From contig JBAOKB010000144.1 of assembly GCA_037044905.1 (NCBI GenBank), positions 1,674,001 to 1,738,000 on the forward strand: 64,000 nt of DNA, written 5' to 3'. The notes below the pieces were generated by a model. That model searched no databases, was not told the DNA's origin, and worked only from the letters and a program-made list of their open reading frames with translations. Origin of the DNA: Hortaea werneckii. Taxonomy: Eukaryota; Ascomycota; Dothideomycetes; Mycosphaerellales; Teratosphaeriaceae. Shown here one piece after another: positions 1 to 9,413 of this stretch. The stretch's first letter is position 1, and every line of letters begins with the position of its first letter. Position numbers and translations under genes: made by a program.

Positions 1-638
1 ATCCCCGCGCCTCGATCGTATCTACTCAGCCTTCAACCCGCTCTTTCCACACCACCCCCCGGACACAGGACTGGCTTTCGCCCAAAGCCGGGGAAAGTAG
101 CAAGTCTCGCAAAGGCCGCCCGCGAGTCCCCACGGGCGGCAGCACACGTGGCACGACCTTAGTATGGGGCGACTACGGCCTCCGACTTAAGGATCATGAC
201 CGCAGAGTAAGCGCACAGCAGCTCAAGATTGCCGACCAGACCATCAGACAGCGATTAAGAGGCATGAAGTACCGTCTCTATCACCGCGTATGCGCCAACA
301 TTGGCGTCTACACCTCAGGAAACGACCAGCGTATGGGTAAGGGTAAGGGTTCATTTGATTACTGGGCGTGCAGGCCGCATGTGAGCAAGATCCTATTCGA
401 GTTGAAGGGCGACGTGCACGAGGCCGTGGTACGGGATGCTATGCGGCTGGCTGGGAACAAGCTACCCGGGCTGTATGAGTTTGTGCGGAAGGGCGATCCG
501 CCTGTGATGGGAATCACGAAGGTTGGGACCAATGGCATGACGGAGGAGATGCTTAGGCGACCAAGACTGGGAAAGGACGCCCCACCGAACAACATCGAAG
601 GGACGGCAAGGAGGTTGCCTGGCACGACGCCTGTGTAA
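1..638 (+). CDS. MRPL16: Mitochondrial large-subunit ribosomal protein uL16m, 5'-truncated by the window edge
   Basis: The frame is open from base 3 to a TAA ending at 638, giving about 211 codons with no start visible, so the N-terminus lies before the window. The protein would sit in the 54S mitoribosome near the peptidyl-transferase and A-site region. Family hallmarks are clear: a basic RKGRPRVPTGGSTRG stretch, then LKIADQTIRQRLRG, the uL16 signature RMGKGKGSFDYW, and a C-terminal EAVVRDAMRLAGNKLPG segment. The first visible residues are Ser/Thr/Arg-rich and fit a mitochondrial presequence. The first in-frame Met (base 264) is internal, because strongly conserved sequence lies upstream of it. 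No intron is needed in the visible part. Confidence 0.93.
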   Translation, partial: PRASIVSTQPSTRSFHTTPRTQDWLSPKAGESSKSRKGRPRVPTGGSTRGTTLVWGDYGLRLKDHDRRVSAQQLKIADQTIRQRLRGMKYRLYHRVCANIGVYTSGNDQRMGKGKGSFDYWACRPHVSKILFELKGDVHEAVVRDAMRLAGNKLPGLYEFVRKGDPPVMGITKVGTNGMTEEMLRRPRLGKDAPPNNIEGTARRLPGTTPV

Positions 639-1273
639 AAAGCCTTTCAGTAATGCATATCAATGGTTTCGCGTCCTCGAGGCATGTCTCCGCCACATCC
701 TCGGATTGCCCTCGAAAGTAAAGCATGGCGACTGGCGCTCAGCGTCTATTCGAGCCCAGCTATGGCACATGACTCACTTCCTGCCACCAAACGCGAAACA
801 CTCCGAGAGCTCAATATGAACAGCCTTTAGCATAAGGGTTCAGATTGACGCTCTCGAGCGGGAGGAAATTAGCATTTGCATGCGGAGGCTTACCGACACT
901 TGGAAGTAGAGACAAAAGCCTCAACACCTGTACGATACCACCAAGTCGAACTTACATGTACAGTACATTCAGAAATCACATCACTAGCAACCTTTGCACC
1001 TGAAGTATTTTGCTGCGAGCATTAAGTTGCTACCTCGGCCGTCATAGCGTGCATAACGCCGGTCCAGAACCTTTCCCATGCGCATCCAAAAGGCGCTGAA
1101 TTGCCCTTCGTTATGCTTTGCTCAGATTGCTGCGTCGAGAGATAATGAGACAGAACAAGTCCTCTTCTTCTCGCTCAAACTGATATCAGTGTTCAAAGGG
1201 CCCGGCCTTCTTCGCCGTTACCATAGTGCTGCCCCGATGTCTAGTTTTCCTCAGGCCTTCCCTTCGCCTTTTC
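639..1273. other. Convergent intergenic region
   Basis: This stretch separates the 3' ends of the uL16m gene and the minus-strand gene at 1274-1965. I see no conserved reading frame, tRNA or repeat in it. A (TCC)n run at about 1331-1349 lies in the neighbouring gene and encodes its poly-Glu segment. Confidence 0.5.
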
Positions 1274-1965
1274 TCAGTCCGTACGCTCACCGCTCTCTGC
1301 CTTCGCTTGCTCCGCTGCCTCTATCGCCTCCTCCTCCTCCTCCTCCTCCTTCGCCTCTCTCGCCTTCTTCTTAATCTCGGCCATCCGTCGCCGATGCGAA
1401 GCCTTTCCAGCCTCGGACATCCACTTCTTGGGCCTAGTTGGTAGAGCAGGATGGCGCACCTCCGTGCTCTTCTCCGCCGAAACAGCCGTGGACGAAGGTT
1501 CATGGCCCGTCGTTTGGGCATGACCGCCAGGGGAAGGCGTTCTTTCGGCAGGAAGCGCAGAACCTTCGGCTGATGTACTTCCCGTCAGCGCCTTAACGCT
1601 GCATTCCTCTAGTCGAGGCCTCCTGTTGTGAGCAGGGCCATCGTGAGATCGCTTACCTTCTTCAGTAGCCTTGCCCCCTGCTGCACGGATCCAGGGGCGG
1701 TACATGAGCACTTCTACGCTTCTTTGGTCCCGGAATCCACCGTCGGTGTGCGTGTGGTAGACATGCTTGCGCAAGTTTGCGGCATCAGCTGGGCTCACAT
1801 TAGCCTAGGATTCGCAAGAGTGATTAGGGGATGGAAAAACTCACCATACTTGATCGTTGCTTCTGGCCCTTTGCAAAACCCACAGGTTCTCTCGCCGTCG
1901 CAGATCGTCAGCGGTCCAACTGTTGGCCATGGAACGTGTGGGTGATTGAAGATGCAGCCCGGCAT
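1274..1965 (-). CDS. Small zinc-finger-like protein, uncharacterised
   Basis: Model: exon 1 at 1965-1850 and exon 2 at 1793-1274, giving 211 residues. The intron (1849-1794, 56 nt) uses a GTATGG donor and a GTGAG acceptor and joins in phase 2, so the frame runs from CKGPEATI into NPADAANLRKH. The N-terminal half carries C-x3-HPH, then CGFC, then H-x2-H-x-H after about 17 residues. That spacing suggests a C2H2-type zinc site, which is inference. The C-terminal half is low complexity and ends in a Lys/Glu-rich helix with a run of about eight Glu encoded by the GGA/GAG tract. The ATG at 1965 is the first Met in this frame. An upstream exon (see 2299-2442) is possible but its phase does not join directly. 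I do not recognise the family. Confidence 0.6.
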
Positions 1966-2559
1966 TGTGAGAATCGACCTGAATGTTGAAGAATGATGTG
2001 TGGTTTAGAAGGGAGTGGTATGTGGTTTCTGGGAGGTTCAGCTTGCGGAGTGGCGTGTCCAAGTTGTTTTGGCAAGGCGTGAGGGAGCACGTGAGGATCC
2101 TAGACAGGAAGGTGCGGTTGCCTAGGCAGCCTAAAATGTGCCTTGGGTCGCGTGAATGTACGTACGGTGATTTTCCTACTCGAGGTTGGCTCGAGCTTTT
2201 CAAGTTGTCTTTGTTCCTAGTAGAGGACAAGATGGTAGGGGCGCGAAAGGCAAGTTGGGGAGCTTTGTCCGTTTAACACAATAGAAAGAAGAATCTACCT
2301 CGATTTCCTCATTGACATCAAGCAGTTTGGCAAGGACTCGACTCCAAGCCTCATCGGACTGTATCGCAGCCATATAGTAGAGCTGCTCTGTCACCGTGAC
2401 ATGCCTGGTTCTATCAGAGGCCTTGCGAAGACTCAACCCCATGTCAATTGATTATGTTGTGAGGCGGCCTTACGTCAACCATTCGATGTCGTTCCAACAG
2501 GCCGTGAAGGAAGACACGCAACCCCCGACGCCCCGGACCCCCCTGATTCCTTGGTGGCT
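1966..2559. other. Intergenic, with a possible extra minus-strand exon at 2299-2442
   Basis: A 48-codon minus-strand frame starts at an ATG (2442) and runs to a GTAGAT donor-like site at 2298. Its amino-acid composition looks protein-like (for example DEAWSRVLAKLLDVNEEIE). It could be the first exon of the 1274-1965 gene across an intron of about 330 nt, but it ends in phase 0 and the best acceptor there (CATTCAG at about 1987) would need phase 2. It may instead be a separate short gene or chance. The rest shows nothing recognisable. Confidence 0.3.
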
Positions 2560-3402
2560 CTATTGTGTCTCCACGCTTGTCTTCTTCCCAGACCGCACTT
2601 CAATCTTCCTCGGCTTCTTCTTGGGCTTATCAGGGCCAGCATCAGAAGGTGTCGAAGCTTGCTGACTCGTAGCGCCCGTAGAATGCTGCCTTTGCAGATT
2701 ATGCTGGGCAGAGCCTGCTTCTGGCTGACTGATGGCCGCGTTCTGGTCTTGTGGCGCAGGCGAAGCTGACTTCGCAAGGCCTTCAACATCCTCCGCCTCT
2801 AAAGTGCCCTCATTGGGGGCTTGATCGCCTTCGTCCTCTGCTACGGCCTCTTCTCTGACGGCCTTCTCGATCTCTTCGGAATTCTTTCCCTTTTTCTTTT
2901 CTCTCTCAGCGACCTGCTTAGCTTTCGTCTGATCGAGCTTGATTATCGGCCCTGTGATCCCTCCAACGCCTGCCCCGACAAGGCCGCCAAGGGCTGTAGT
3001 AGGCAAACTCACAACACCACCAACTACGCTTCCTACAACAGCACCTAGGCCCATGCCGACTCCACCACCTATTCCAGCCCCGGCACCACCAACCTGCCAC
3101 ACTCCACTTTGCATTCTCCTGGCCCAAACACTCTGTCCATTGGCCTCCACCTCTTTATCGTACGCCTCTTGCAGCATCTTCCGCCGCTCTACCGGATTCA
3201 GGCACTTCATCGCCTTGTCCTTGAGCGCACTAGCTTTCTGCAGCAACCCAGTGGCCTGCTGCTGGGCAGCTAATGCCTGCATGAGCTTGTCCACGTCGGG
3301 GTTCTTGCTATCCACCCCAGCCTTGCCCAAGGCATCTTGCACTTCAGGCTTCTCAAGGGCCTTTCGAAGGTTCTGCCCTTTCTCTTGATCGGTAGCCATC
3401 AT
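2560..3402 (-). CDS. Glycine-zipper hairpin protein, uncharacterised
   Basis: An intronless frame of 280 residues; two adjacent ATGs (3402 and 3399) can serve as start. Residues about 1-100 are charged and helical (KALEKPEVQDALGKAG, then LMQALAAQQQATGLLQKA). Residues about 105-160 form an extended Gly/Val/Ala zone with repeated GxxxG spacing (GAGAGIGGGVGMGLGAVVG, then GGLVGAGVGG), a glycine-zipper hairpin able to pack in or against a membrane. The last 100 residues are acidic, then Gln/Ser/Pro-rich, and end in a basic KPKKKPRKIEVRSGKK patch that could be a nuclear signal. The architecture resembles uncharacterised ascomycete glycine-zipper proteins; no enzyme motif is visible. The function is unknown. 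Confidence 0.72.
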   Translation of the reverse strand: MMATDQEKGQNLRKALEKPEVQDALGKAGVDSKNPDVDKLMQALAAQQQATGLLQKASALKDKAMKCLNPVERRKMLQEAYDKEVEANGQSVWARRMQSGVWQVGGAGAGIGGGVGMGLGAVVGSVVGGVVSLPTTALGGLVGAGVGGITGPIIKLDQTKAKQVAEREKKKGKNSEEIEKAVREEAVAEDEGDQAPNEGTLEAEDVEGLAKSASPAPQDQNAAISQPEAGSAQHNLQRQHSTGATSQQASTPSDAGPDKPKKKPRKIEVRSGKKTSVETQ

Positions 3403-5113
3403 CTAGAGCACCTCACTTTGCTCAATCTGTTCCTCTTGTCGTCGGTGAACTTTCTTCTGTGCCTCTAGATGTATGCACTTAGAGTCTACCGGATTGCGTA
3501 AACAATGTCTCTCCTTACCTAGCCTCTGTTCGCTCATAATGACACTCTTTCTGCTCTCGTGGTCTATGCTGTACAAGCCGAGCAAGCGTCCAAGCAGGAA
3601 ATTGAGAGGTACACGAATGACCGCATCCCGCTTTTTCCCTGATGCTGGTCATGCGCTCCACATTCTTTCCCGTGTGCCATCCCTGCTCTTGCGGCGGCTT
3701 CCAGATCATCTGTTCTCCTCTCTCCCCTTGACTTCGAGAATATTGAAATTGGGTGGCCTGGAAGGGACTTACCTCGAGAAGTCAAGGCCGACACAAGATG
3801 CGTCGCCGTGGCAGGGGAAAGAGCTTTGATGACATGCCTAGCTCTGGATAATGTAACCATCTGCTATTTTACATTCCTGCAGCGGCGACATGTATTCATG
3901 ACTTTGAGGAGCCCGTCCAGCCATAGTCTTATGAAGAGATACACGAAGTACCCGCGCGGAAAGCAGCTCATGTACAAGTGGATACCAAAAGCTACAGAAG
4001 CGCCAAACTATGCCGGGTGACTTTCGTTCACGCTCCGAGGAGCGCACCGAGGGCTACTGTAACCACCGACTTGCCATATCATAAGCATGCACTCGTGAGC
4101 ACGGTTGGCAATTGTATCTGCACGCTTGAAGGTGTACCACTGCGAACGAGCGACATCCATGGAGAATAGTGCCTTGGGTTAGAGACAAGGTCATCCTGTC
4201 ATCATTGGGACGATCTTACTATACACGAGGATCACCGCAGGTGCCCTAAGGCTCAACTGAATTGATTTCAAAATTCCATCCTCCTCATCTCTGGTGCATC
4301 GCCTTCAAGGCTTGAAATACCAGGAAGTCCTCGGATCTCTACTCAGCCCCACAGCGCGCCGGCTGAGACACGGTGGTGGTTGCGGCAGCGATGAGAACAT
4401 CGATATGCCCTAGACATTGCCTAATAATAAGGCATCTCGAAGCTCATTGGACTCTTTGCTGCTTATGGCCTCGGTAGTGGCACGCTCATACTGCGTGCTC
4501 GAGCAGGATGTTAGACATCCAATAGCCCATTCAATTGTAGTGCGTCCCGCAGAAGGACGTTCTAAGCAGCCCGCCTGAAGCCACAGATCATCGTGGATCT
4601 CACACAGGGCCTTTGAAATCTCTCAACGTGTCTCGCACGATAATGGAGACTGAAACATTGCAGTTGAATGTTATACAGTCATTCGTTGCAACACGCCCTC
4701 TCACATGGCTGATGCCACAGTGGCACCGCCAGGTACTCAGCTGAGGGTCATACCATTTTAGCATTGGTACCTATTGGTGCAAGCCATTTTTGTACGCCAA
4801 AGCGTGTTGAAGCGAAGCCGCTGTAACTTCATGCTTGAATACAATGCCTAAATAGGAAAACGAATCTATTTCGTGTAGCGGCGATCGGTATCGCATGGCA
4901 CACTCGCCTGCAGCATTGAATAAGCTGGACATGTCACGACATTTACGTCTATCAATACGAGGCGGCCGCAGTGCTTTGCGAGCCAGTTATGCGCTGGCAG
5001 GGAGTCACCGCGAGATGATATAAAACGAAATCCAGTATCGCTCGAAGCATACTTGTCTCTCAAAACACTTCCCTACTCAACATCGACGCAGATCACCCAT
5101 TTATCAGTACACA
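3403..5113. other. Gene-poor intergenic region
   Basis: About 1.7 kb between two divergently oriented genes. Reading frames of up to about 118 codons occur on both strands but overlap each other and show no family signature. The only element I can point to is the TATA box near the right edge (5019-5025). Confidence 0.45.
5019..5025 (+). promoter_or_regulatory. TATA box of the secreted repeat-protein gene
   Basis: A TATAAAA heptamer lies 89 nt upstream of the ATG at 5114, at a sensible distance for a strongly expressed or regulated fungal cell-surface gene. No second TATA-like site is closer. Confidence 0.5.
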
Positions 5114-6754
5114 ATGCGGGCTCAGGTATCATCAAAACACCACGCGGCCATTGAAAAAAGACAATTCAACTGACTCTAAAAGAACTCACTCGTTTTATTG
5201 GCAATTGCTGCCCTGACCACGGCTGCCGTACCTCCTCAAGGTTACGGACCACCACCGTCGTCGTCGTCGTCGTCTTCTTCTACGGGACCTCCCATCCCAC
5301 CGCCCTCTTCTTCGCCGCCGACTTCGCCCCCTGGGCCACCGACATCTTCTTCCTCATCGTCGACCGGACCTCCGTCTACTCCGCCGGTCTATCCGCCACC
5401 TTCAACAAGCTCTTCTTCGGTACCCCCGACTGGCCCTCCGTCAAGCTACGTGCCGCCTCCACCATGGTCGTCTTCTTCGGTGCCGCCCACCGGACCTCCT
5501 ACGACTTATAGTCCACCGCCTCCATACACGCACACTACTTCCTCTTCAAGCTCTATCCCGCCCCCTGGACCACCTTCGACGTCTCGGTCACTAACTTCTT
5601 ACACTCCACCATCGTCATCTGGGCCGTCCACTCCCTCGTCGTCCACTGGACCTCCAACTTCTCCTCCGCCTCCTCCCTATACCGAAACAACTTCTTCATA
5701 CTCCACTGGACCGCCAACCTCTCCTCCGCCTCCTCCCTATACCGACACAACTTCTTCATCGTCCACTGGACCGCCAACCTCTCCTCCGCCTCCTCCCTAT
5801 ATCGAAACAACTTCTTCATACTCCACTGGACCGCCAACTTCTCCTCCGCCTCCTCCTTATACCGAATCGACTTCTTCATACTCCACTGGACCGCCAACTT
5901 CTCCTCCGCCTCCTCCCTATACCGAAACAACTTCTTCATACTCCACTGGACCGCCAACCTCTCCTCCGCCCCCGCCCTATACCGAATCGACTTCTTCATC
6001 GTCCACTGGACCGCCAACCCACCCTCCGTCTACCACCTACACCCCGCCAAGCTCTTCGTCGTCCACTGTGCCGCCCACTAGTCCGCCGACGGGGCCGCCT
6101 TCCTCATCAACCGTGCCTCCAACCGGCCCTCCATCATCTTACCCTCCTAGATCATGCCCACCGTCTTTCTGCCCTACCGTCCCACCGACTACTGTGACAG
6201 TTGCCACTTGCAGTACAACTGGATTCCCAAGCCCGTCTGGATCCTATACACCCTGGCTACCACCATACGGGACACGCCCACCACTGACCGTCACCGAAAC
6301 ACAGTCCTGCCCTATGCCAACAACCACCTGTGATCCCCCTGTCGATCCAACCTGGCCCAGCGTCCCAACCGAGACGGTGACAGTCCCTGCTCCCTGCGTG
6401 CCAACATCATACGTCAATATTGGGGGTTACACACGAGCAGGATGCTACCGACAGTCCCCGGACGGCCAAAGGGATGGCGCCGAGATTCACCAGGTCGGCA
6501 TCGTCAATGGCACCACCCCAGCCGACGGCCAGTGCGTGCGATTCAGCAAGGCGGTCTCCAGCGTCATCTACTTCCTCACGGGGCCGCAACTGCCCGACAA
6601 TTGTAGGATCGGATCCTACGACACCTACGATTGCACTGACGGTGCGTTCCGCACATTGGGCCTCGTTGAGAAAGCGCAAGCCTGCTCCAGCCCGGGCAGG
6701 AAGACCAGATCTCTCAAGATCACCTGTGATGGAGGACCAGGTCCTCACTACTAA
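5114..6754 (+). CDS. Secreted Ser/Pro/Thr-rich, extensin-like repeat protein with a Cys-containing C-terminus
   Basis: Model: a 12-nt exon 1 (5114-5125, encoding MRAQ), intron 5126-5182 (GTATCA donor, CTGAC branch point, AAAAG acceptor, phase 0) and exon 2 at 5183-6754, giving 523 residues. Splicing completes a signal peptide (MRAQNSLVLLAIAALTTAA); without exon 1 there is no ATG at the right place. Residues about 25-320 are Ser/Thr/Pro-rich and include six identical-length 20-residue repeats of the form STGPPTSPPPPPYTETTSSY. They should be heavily O-mannosylated. The last 200 residues are ordinary in composition, contain about 12 cysteines and look like a folded secreted domain (for example TRAGCYRQSPDG). 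No GPI-attachment tail is visible. A wall or surface protein is likely; the partner is unknown. Confidence 0.82.
5641..6020 (+). repeat. 60-bp coding minisatellite, six full copies plus a partial one
   Basis: Six consecutive 60-nt units occupy 5641-6000, with a partial unit to about 6020. Each starts GTCCACTGGACC or CTCCACTGGACC and encodes 20 residues. Units differ at a few positions (ACC/ATC, GAA/GAC, TCATA/TCATC, CCT/CCC). Because 60 is a multiple of three, copy-number change keeps the frame, and all reading frames of the array stay open, including a spurious antisense frame of 154 codons (5553-6017). Confidence 0.95.
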
Positions 6755-7003
6755 GTGACCGCTACTCGTATTAAGAGGTGGAGCTATCCATGGAAAGCTG
6801 GAATCCGAGATCTCGGTTGGGAGTGGGGCGGGCGGGCTGGTACGTAGAGGCGAAGTAGATTCTCTCCTTTCTTTTCGTCTTCTCTGGGGAGTTTACCGGT
6901 TGCTTTTTCCCGAATGACCAGGGGCATGAACCAGTATCATCTTACTTAGATAGCCGATATCCATCAAACAAATCAACGGTGGCAGGAACACCGAAAGTGG
7001 GCT

Positions 7004-8070
7004 TTACCGGTCGATGGTGCTGATCTTCCTTCCGAACGTGACTTCCATGTAGCCGAGTGGCCATGTGTGCAGTCTTCTCGAATAGGTGAAGAGCCAATCA
7101 CCACGTGCCGCAACGGCATCGCCTCCTTTTGAAATGTAGTCGCCTTTGGGGTTGCCCTGTACGCGTTCCACAAGACTTAGAAATTCCCCGAATGTCCTCG
7201 TCCGCAAGCAGCTGACAAAGCCATCCCAACTGTGTAGTACAGGAAGCAAAGGGATAGCATAGGTTAGCAGCAAGTGTAAACTACTATGTCGAAAGTAGAA
7301 GATCGTGACGAACAAGAGGAGCCAGAACTCCAAGATCATGATCAACAGGCTCCCGATCCGACGATCTTGCAGTTCAATGATCGCAAAAGCGTCGCTGGTC
7401 TGCAGGGTGCTTTTGAGAACACGCTGCGCCATGTCGTCGTCGAAGTGATGGAACGCTAGACAGAAGAGCCGAAAGACCTTACTGCCGTCCGGCTCGTATC
7501 CTTCATCGAACGCGGCATCTCTATCACCAGCAGTGCTGACGCTAATCACGCTGAAGGGAGGATTACTGGCATCCACGGGCTGTGGCACAAACGACAGATG
7601 CTCTGATTTCGCAGCATGTTCCATCCACGCGTCGAGGTTGGGGTAGATGTCCGAGAGACGGAAAGTGATCGGCTTCTTGCCACTTGCTCGTCTCTGGTTG
7701 TTCACGAGACCTTCGATCAGAGGCACTGGCCCTCCCGCTCCAGAGCAGAAGTCAATGACAGTCCAGTCCGACTGGTCGGCGTCCTTGATCGAATCCAGAG
7801 CGCTTGCTATGGCGTCCGACGCCAGTGCGGCTGGGGGACGGGTTTGCAGGAGGGGCAGTCGCTTCGTCCACTGCGCAGTAAGCATATTCTGAGCGCAATG
7901 CTTGACAGCGTCAGGTACTCTGCAGCCATCAGTCTCTAGGTCAGGGAGATGAATCAGATGACATACATGCGCAGATCGCAGAACTCAAACAGCTGCCATC
8001 TTCCACCTGGAACTTTGACATTGACAGCGTCGACCAAAGCCGTCACTGTGTCTTTGATTGTCTCAGACAT
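7004..8070 (-). CDS. SAM-methyltransferase-like protein with an internal membrane hairpin
   Basis: Model: exon 1 at 8070-7967 and exon 2 at 7919-7004, giving 339 residues. The intron (7966-7920, 47 nt) has a GTATGT donor and a TGCAG acceptor in phase 2. Exon 1 encodes MSETIKDTVTALVDAV. The motif VIDFCSGAGGPVPLIE (about residue 88) is a class I SAM-binding motif I with an acidic residue at the end of strand 1. RLSDIYPNLDAW and the later FCLAFHHFDDDMA stretch fit the following motifs. After EL at about residue 210 there is a hydrophobic block (LLIMILEFWLLLFVTIFYF, then LLLTYAIPLLPVL) that looks like a two-helix membrane hairpin, followed by a short soluble tail. The substrate is unknown. Confidence 0.75.
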
Positions 8071-8420
8071 GGGCAGCAATGGAGAATGACCGTGAAGAAG
8101 GACTCGTTGGAAGCACGTATTAGCAGGAAAGTCATCGAAATGAGGCCAACGAAGAACATAAAGTTCACAGCGAGACCGCGTGATGACGTCGCTTTTCGAG
8201 ATGGCTCGCAGCAGATCGGACGCATCAGATAAGAATGCACAATCAGCCTACCAAACAACGTCCTTTCTCATAGAAGATTGTGTGAATGTATGCAGCCTGG
8301 AAATTTAGGCACCATGGCCTCGAATATAATCATCGCTAAAGGGGTATCATCTATGTATGTCCAGCGCCTTCCAATGCAGTTCCCCGAATCATGAAACATC
8401 GCCCAAGGCGAGCGCAGCAG
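8071..8420. other. Intergenic region between two minus-strand genes
   Basis: About 350 bp containing the 3' flank of the 8421-9413 gene and the promoter of the 7004-8070 gene. I see no conserved frame or repeat. Confidence 0.45.
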
Positions 8421-9413
8421 TCATGGATCCTCCAACTCGTCATCCTCGCTCTCAGCAAAAGAGTCTCGCTTCTGCTTCTTCTCATCTTCAACATCAGGTT
8501 GCGTTGACCTGATCGGGCCCAGAGTCCAACGCCATTGCCTGTCCTTTTTCCTTCGGCCTGCTACTGGCGTGGCCGGACAGGTGTCACTGTCCTCTTCGTC
8601 CGAACCGCGCTTGTCACCTGCTCGCGGTGAGGCTGTCGTTTCGGGTTCGCCATTCTCACCCTTGACCATTCCCTTTGGATGCATGTCTGCTTTGGGGTAC
8701 CTCGCTTGAGGCAAGTCTAGGGTCGAGTTGGTGGGTGATGCAGAGACAAGGTCCGCATGCGCCATTGTGTACTTTGTCGTTGTGATCTCCTCAGTGAGGG
8801 GCGCCTTGAACGCTACCCTCTTCTGCGCTGGAAACATTGAATGAGAATGCGTGAAGCATGTGCGCTTTCGTTTTGATTTGGGTATCGGTCCGTTGCACAA
8901 GATGGATTGAGCATTGTACCCAAGCGTATATGGTACATGTCCAGGTAGAGAGTCATCTGTGGAAGCGGAGGAGGATGAGGTGAGCTCAGGTGTATCGATC
9001 ATGGCCGAGCTTTCCTCATCAGCTGGCGTAAAATGCCCGGGAGAGACCGAAGAGACATTGGTCGTGAGCGGTGTTAACGATGGCCTTTGAGGCTTGCCGG
9101 TAGATAGCCTTGACGATGGGGTCTCGTAGGCGTTGCTGAATGTGTTGCGAGCCGTTGGGGATACTGCTGAAAGAGTGTCAAGTCTGAGACTTGTCGAGCC
9201 CTTGCCGCCCAGCAAGGTCGGTGTCTGGGTCGTGTTCAAGGTGAGCTTCGGCCGCTTGGACACAGCAGGTCTCGGTGGCGGCGGGGCAGGTGTTGATGCA
9301 TCAGTGTGTTGGATGGGTGCTGAAGGCAGGATGGCCAGAGACATGGTGCTCGCAGGACCTGAAGACTGGTGACCTGCAGGTAACGGCGGTGATTGCGGCA
9401 TAAAAGCGAGCAT
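8421..9413 (-). CDS. Conserved ascomycete protein of unknown function, probably nuclear
   Basis: An intronless frame of 330 residues with an ATG at 9413. Most of the chain is Ser/Thr/Pro-rich and disordered. Two islands look constrained: a basic-aromatic one, KSKRKRTCFTHSHSMFPAQK followed by RVAFKAPLTEEI and TTKYTMAHADL (about residues 178-222), and a C-terminal one, SDEEDSDTCPATPVAGRRKK followed by RQWRWTLGPI (about residues 272-305). From memory, proteins with this pair of blocks occur across filamentous ascomycetes without an assigned function. The KRKR and GRRKK clusters resemble nuclear localisation signals, and EEDSDTCPATP contains possible CK2 and proline-directed phosphosites. No catalytic motif is visible. 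Confidence 0.75.
   Translation of the reverse strand: MLAFMPQSPPLPAGHQSSGPASTMSLAILPSAPIQHTDASTPAPPPPRPAVSKRPKLTLNTTQTPTLLGGKGSTSLRLDTLSAVSPTARNTFSNAYETPSSRLSTGKPQRPSLTPLTTNVSSVSPGHFTPADEESSAMIDTPELTSSSSASTDDSLPGHVPYTLGYNAQSILCNGPIPKSKRKRTCFTHSHSMFPAQKRVAFKAPLTEEITTTKYTMAHADLVSASPTNSTLDLPQARYPKADMHPKGMVKGENGEPETTASPRAGDKRGSDEEDSDTCPATPVAGRRKKDRQWRWTLGPIRSTQPDVEDEKKQKRDSFAESEDDELEDP

Noticed and set aside
5553..6017. 154-codon minus-strand frame with repeating AVQWSMKKLFRYREEAEE units
   Set aside because: It is the mirror of the 60-bp minisatellite; a repeat length divisible by three keeps all frames open.
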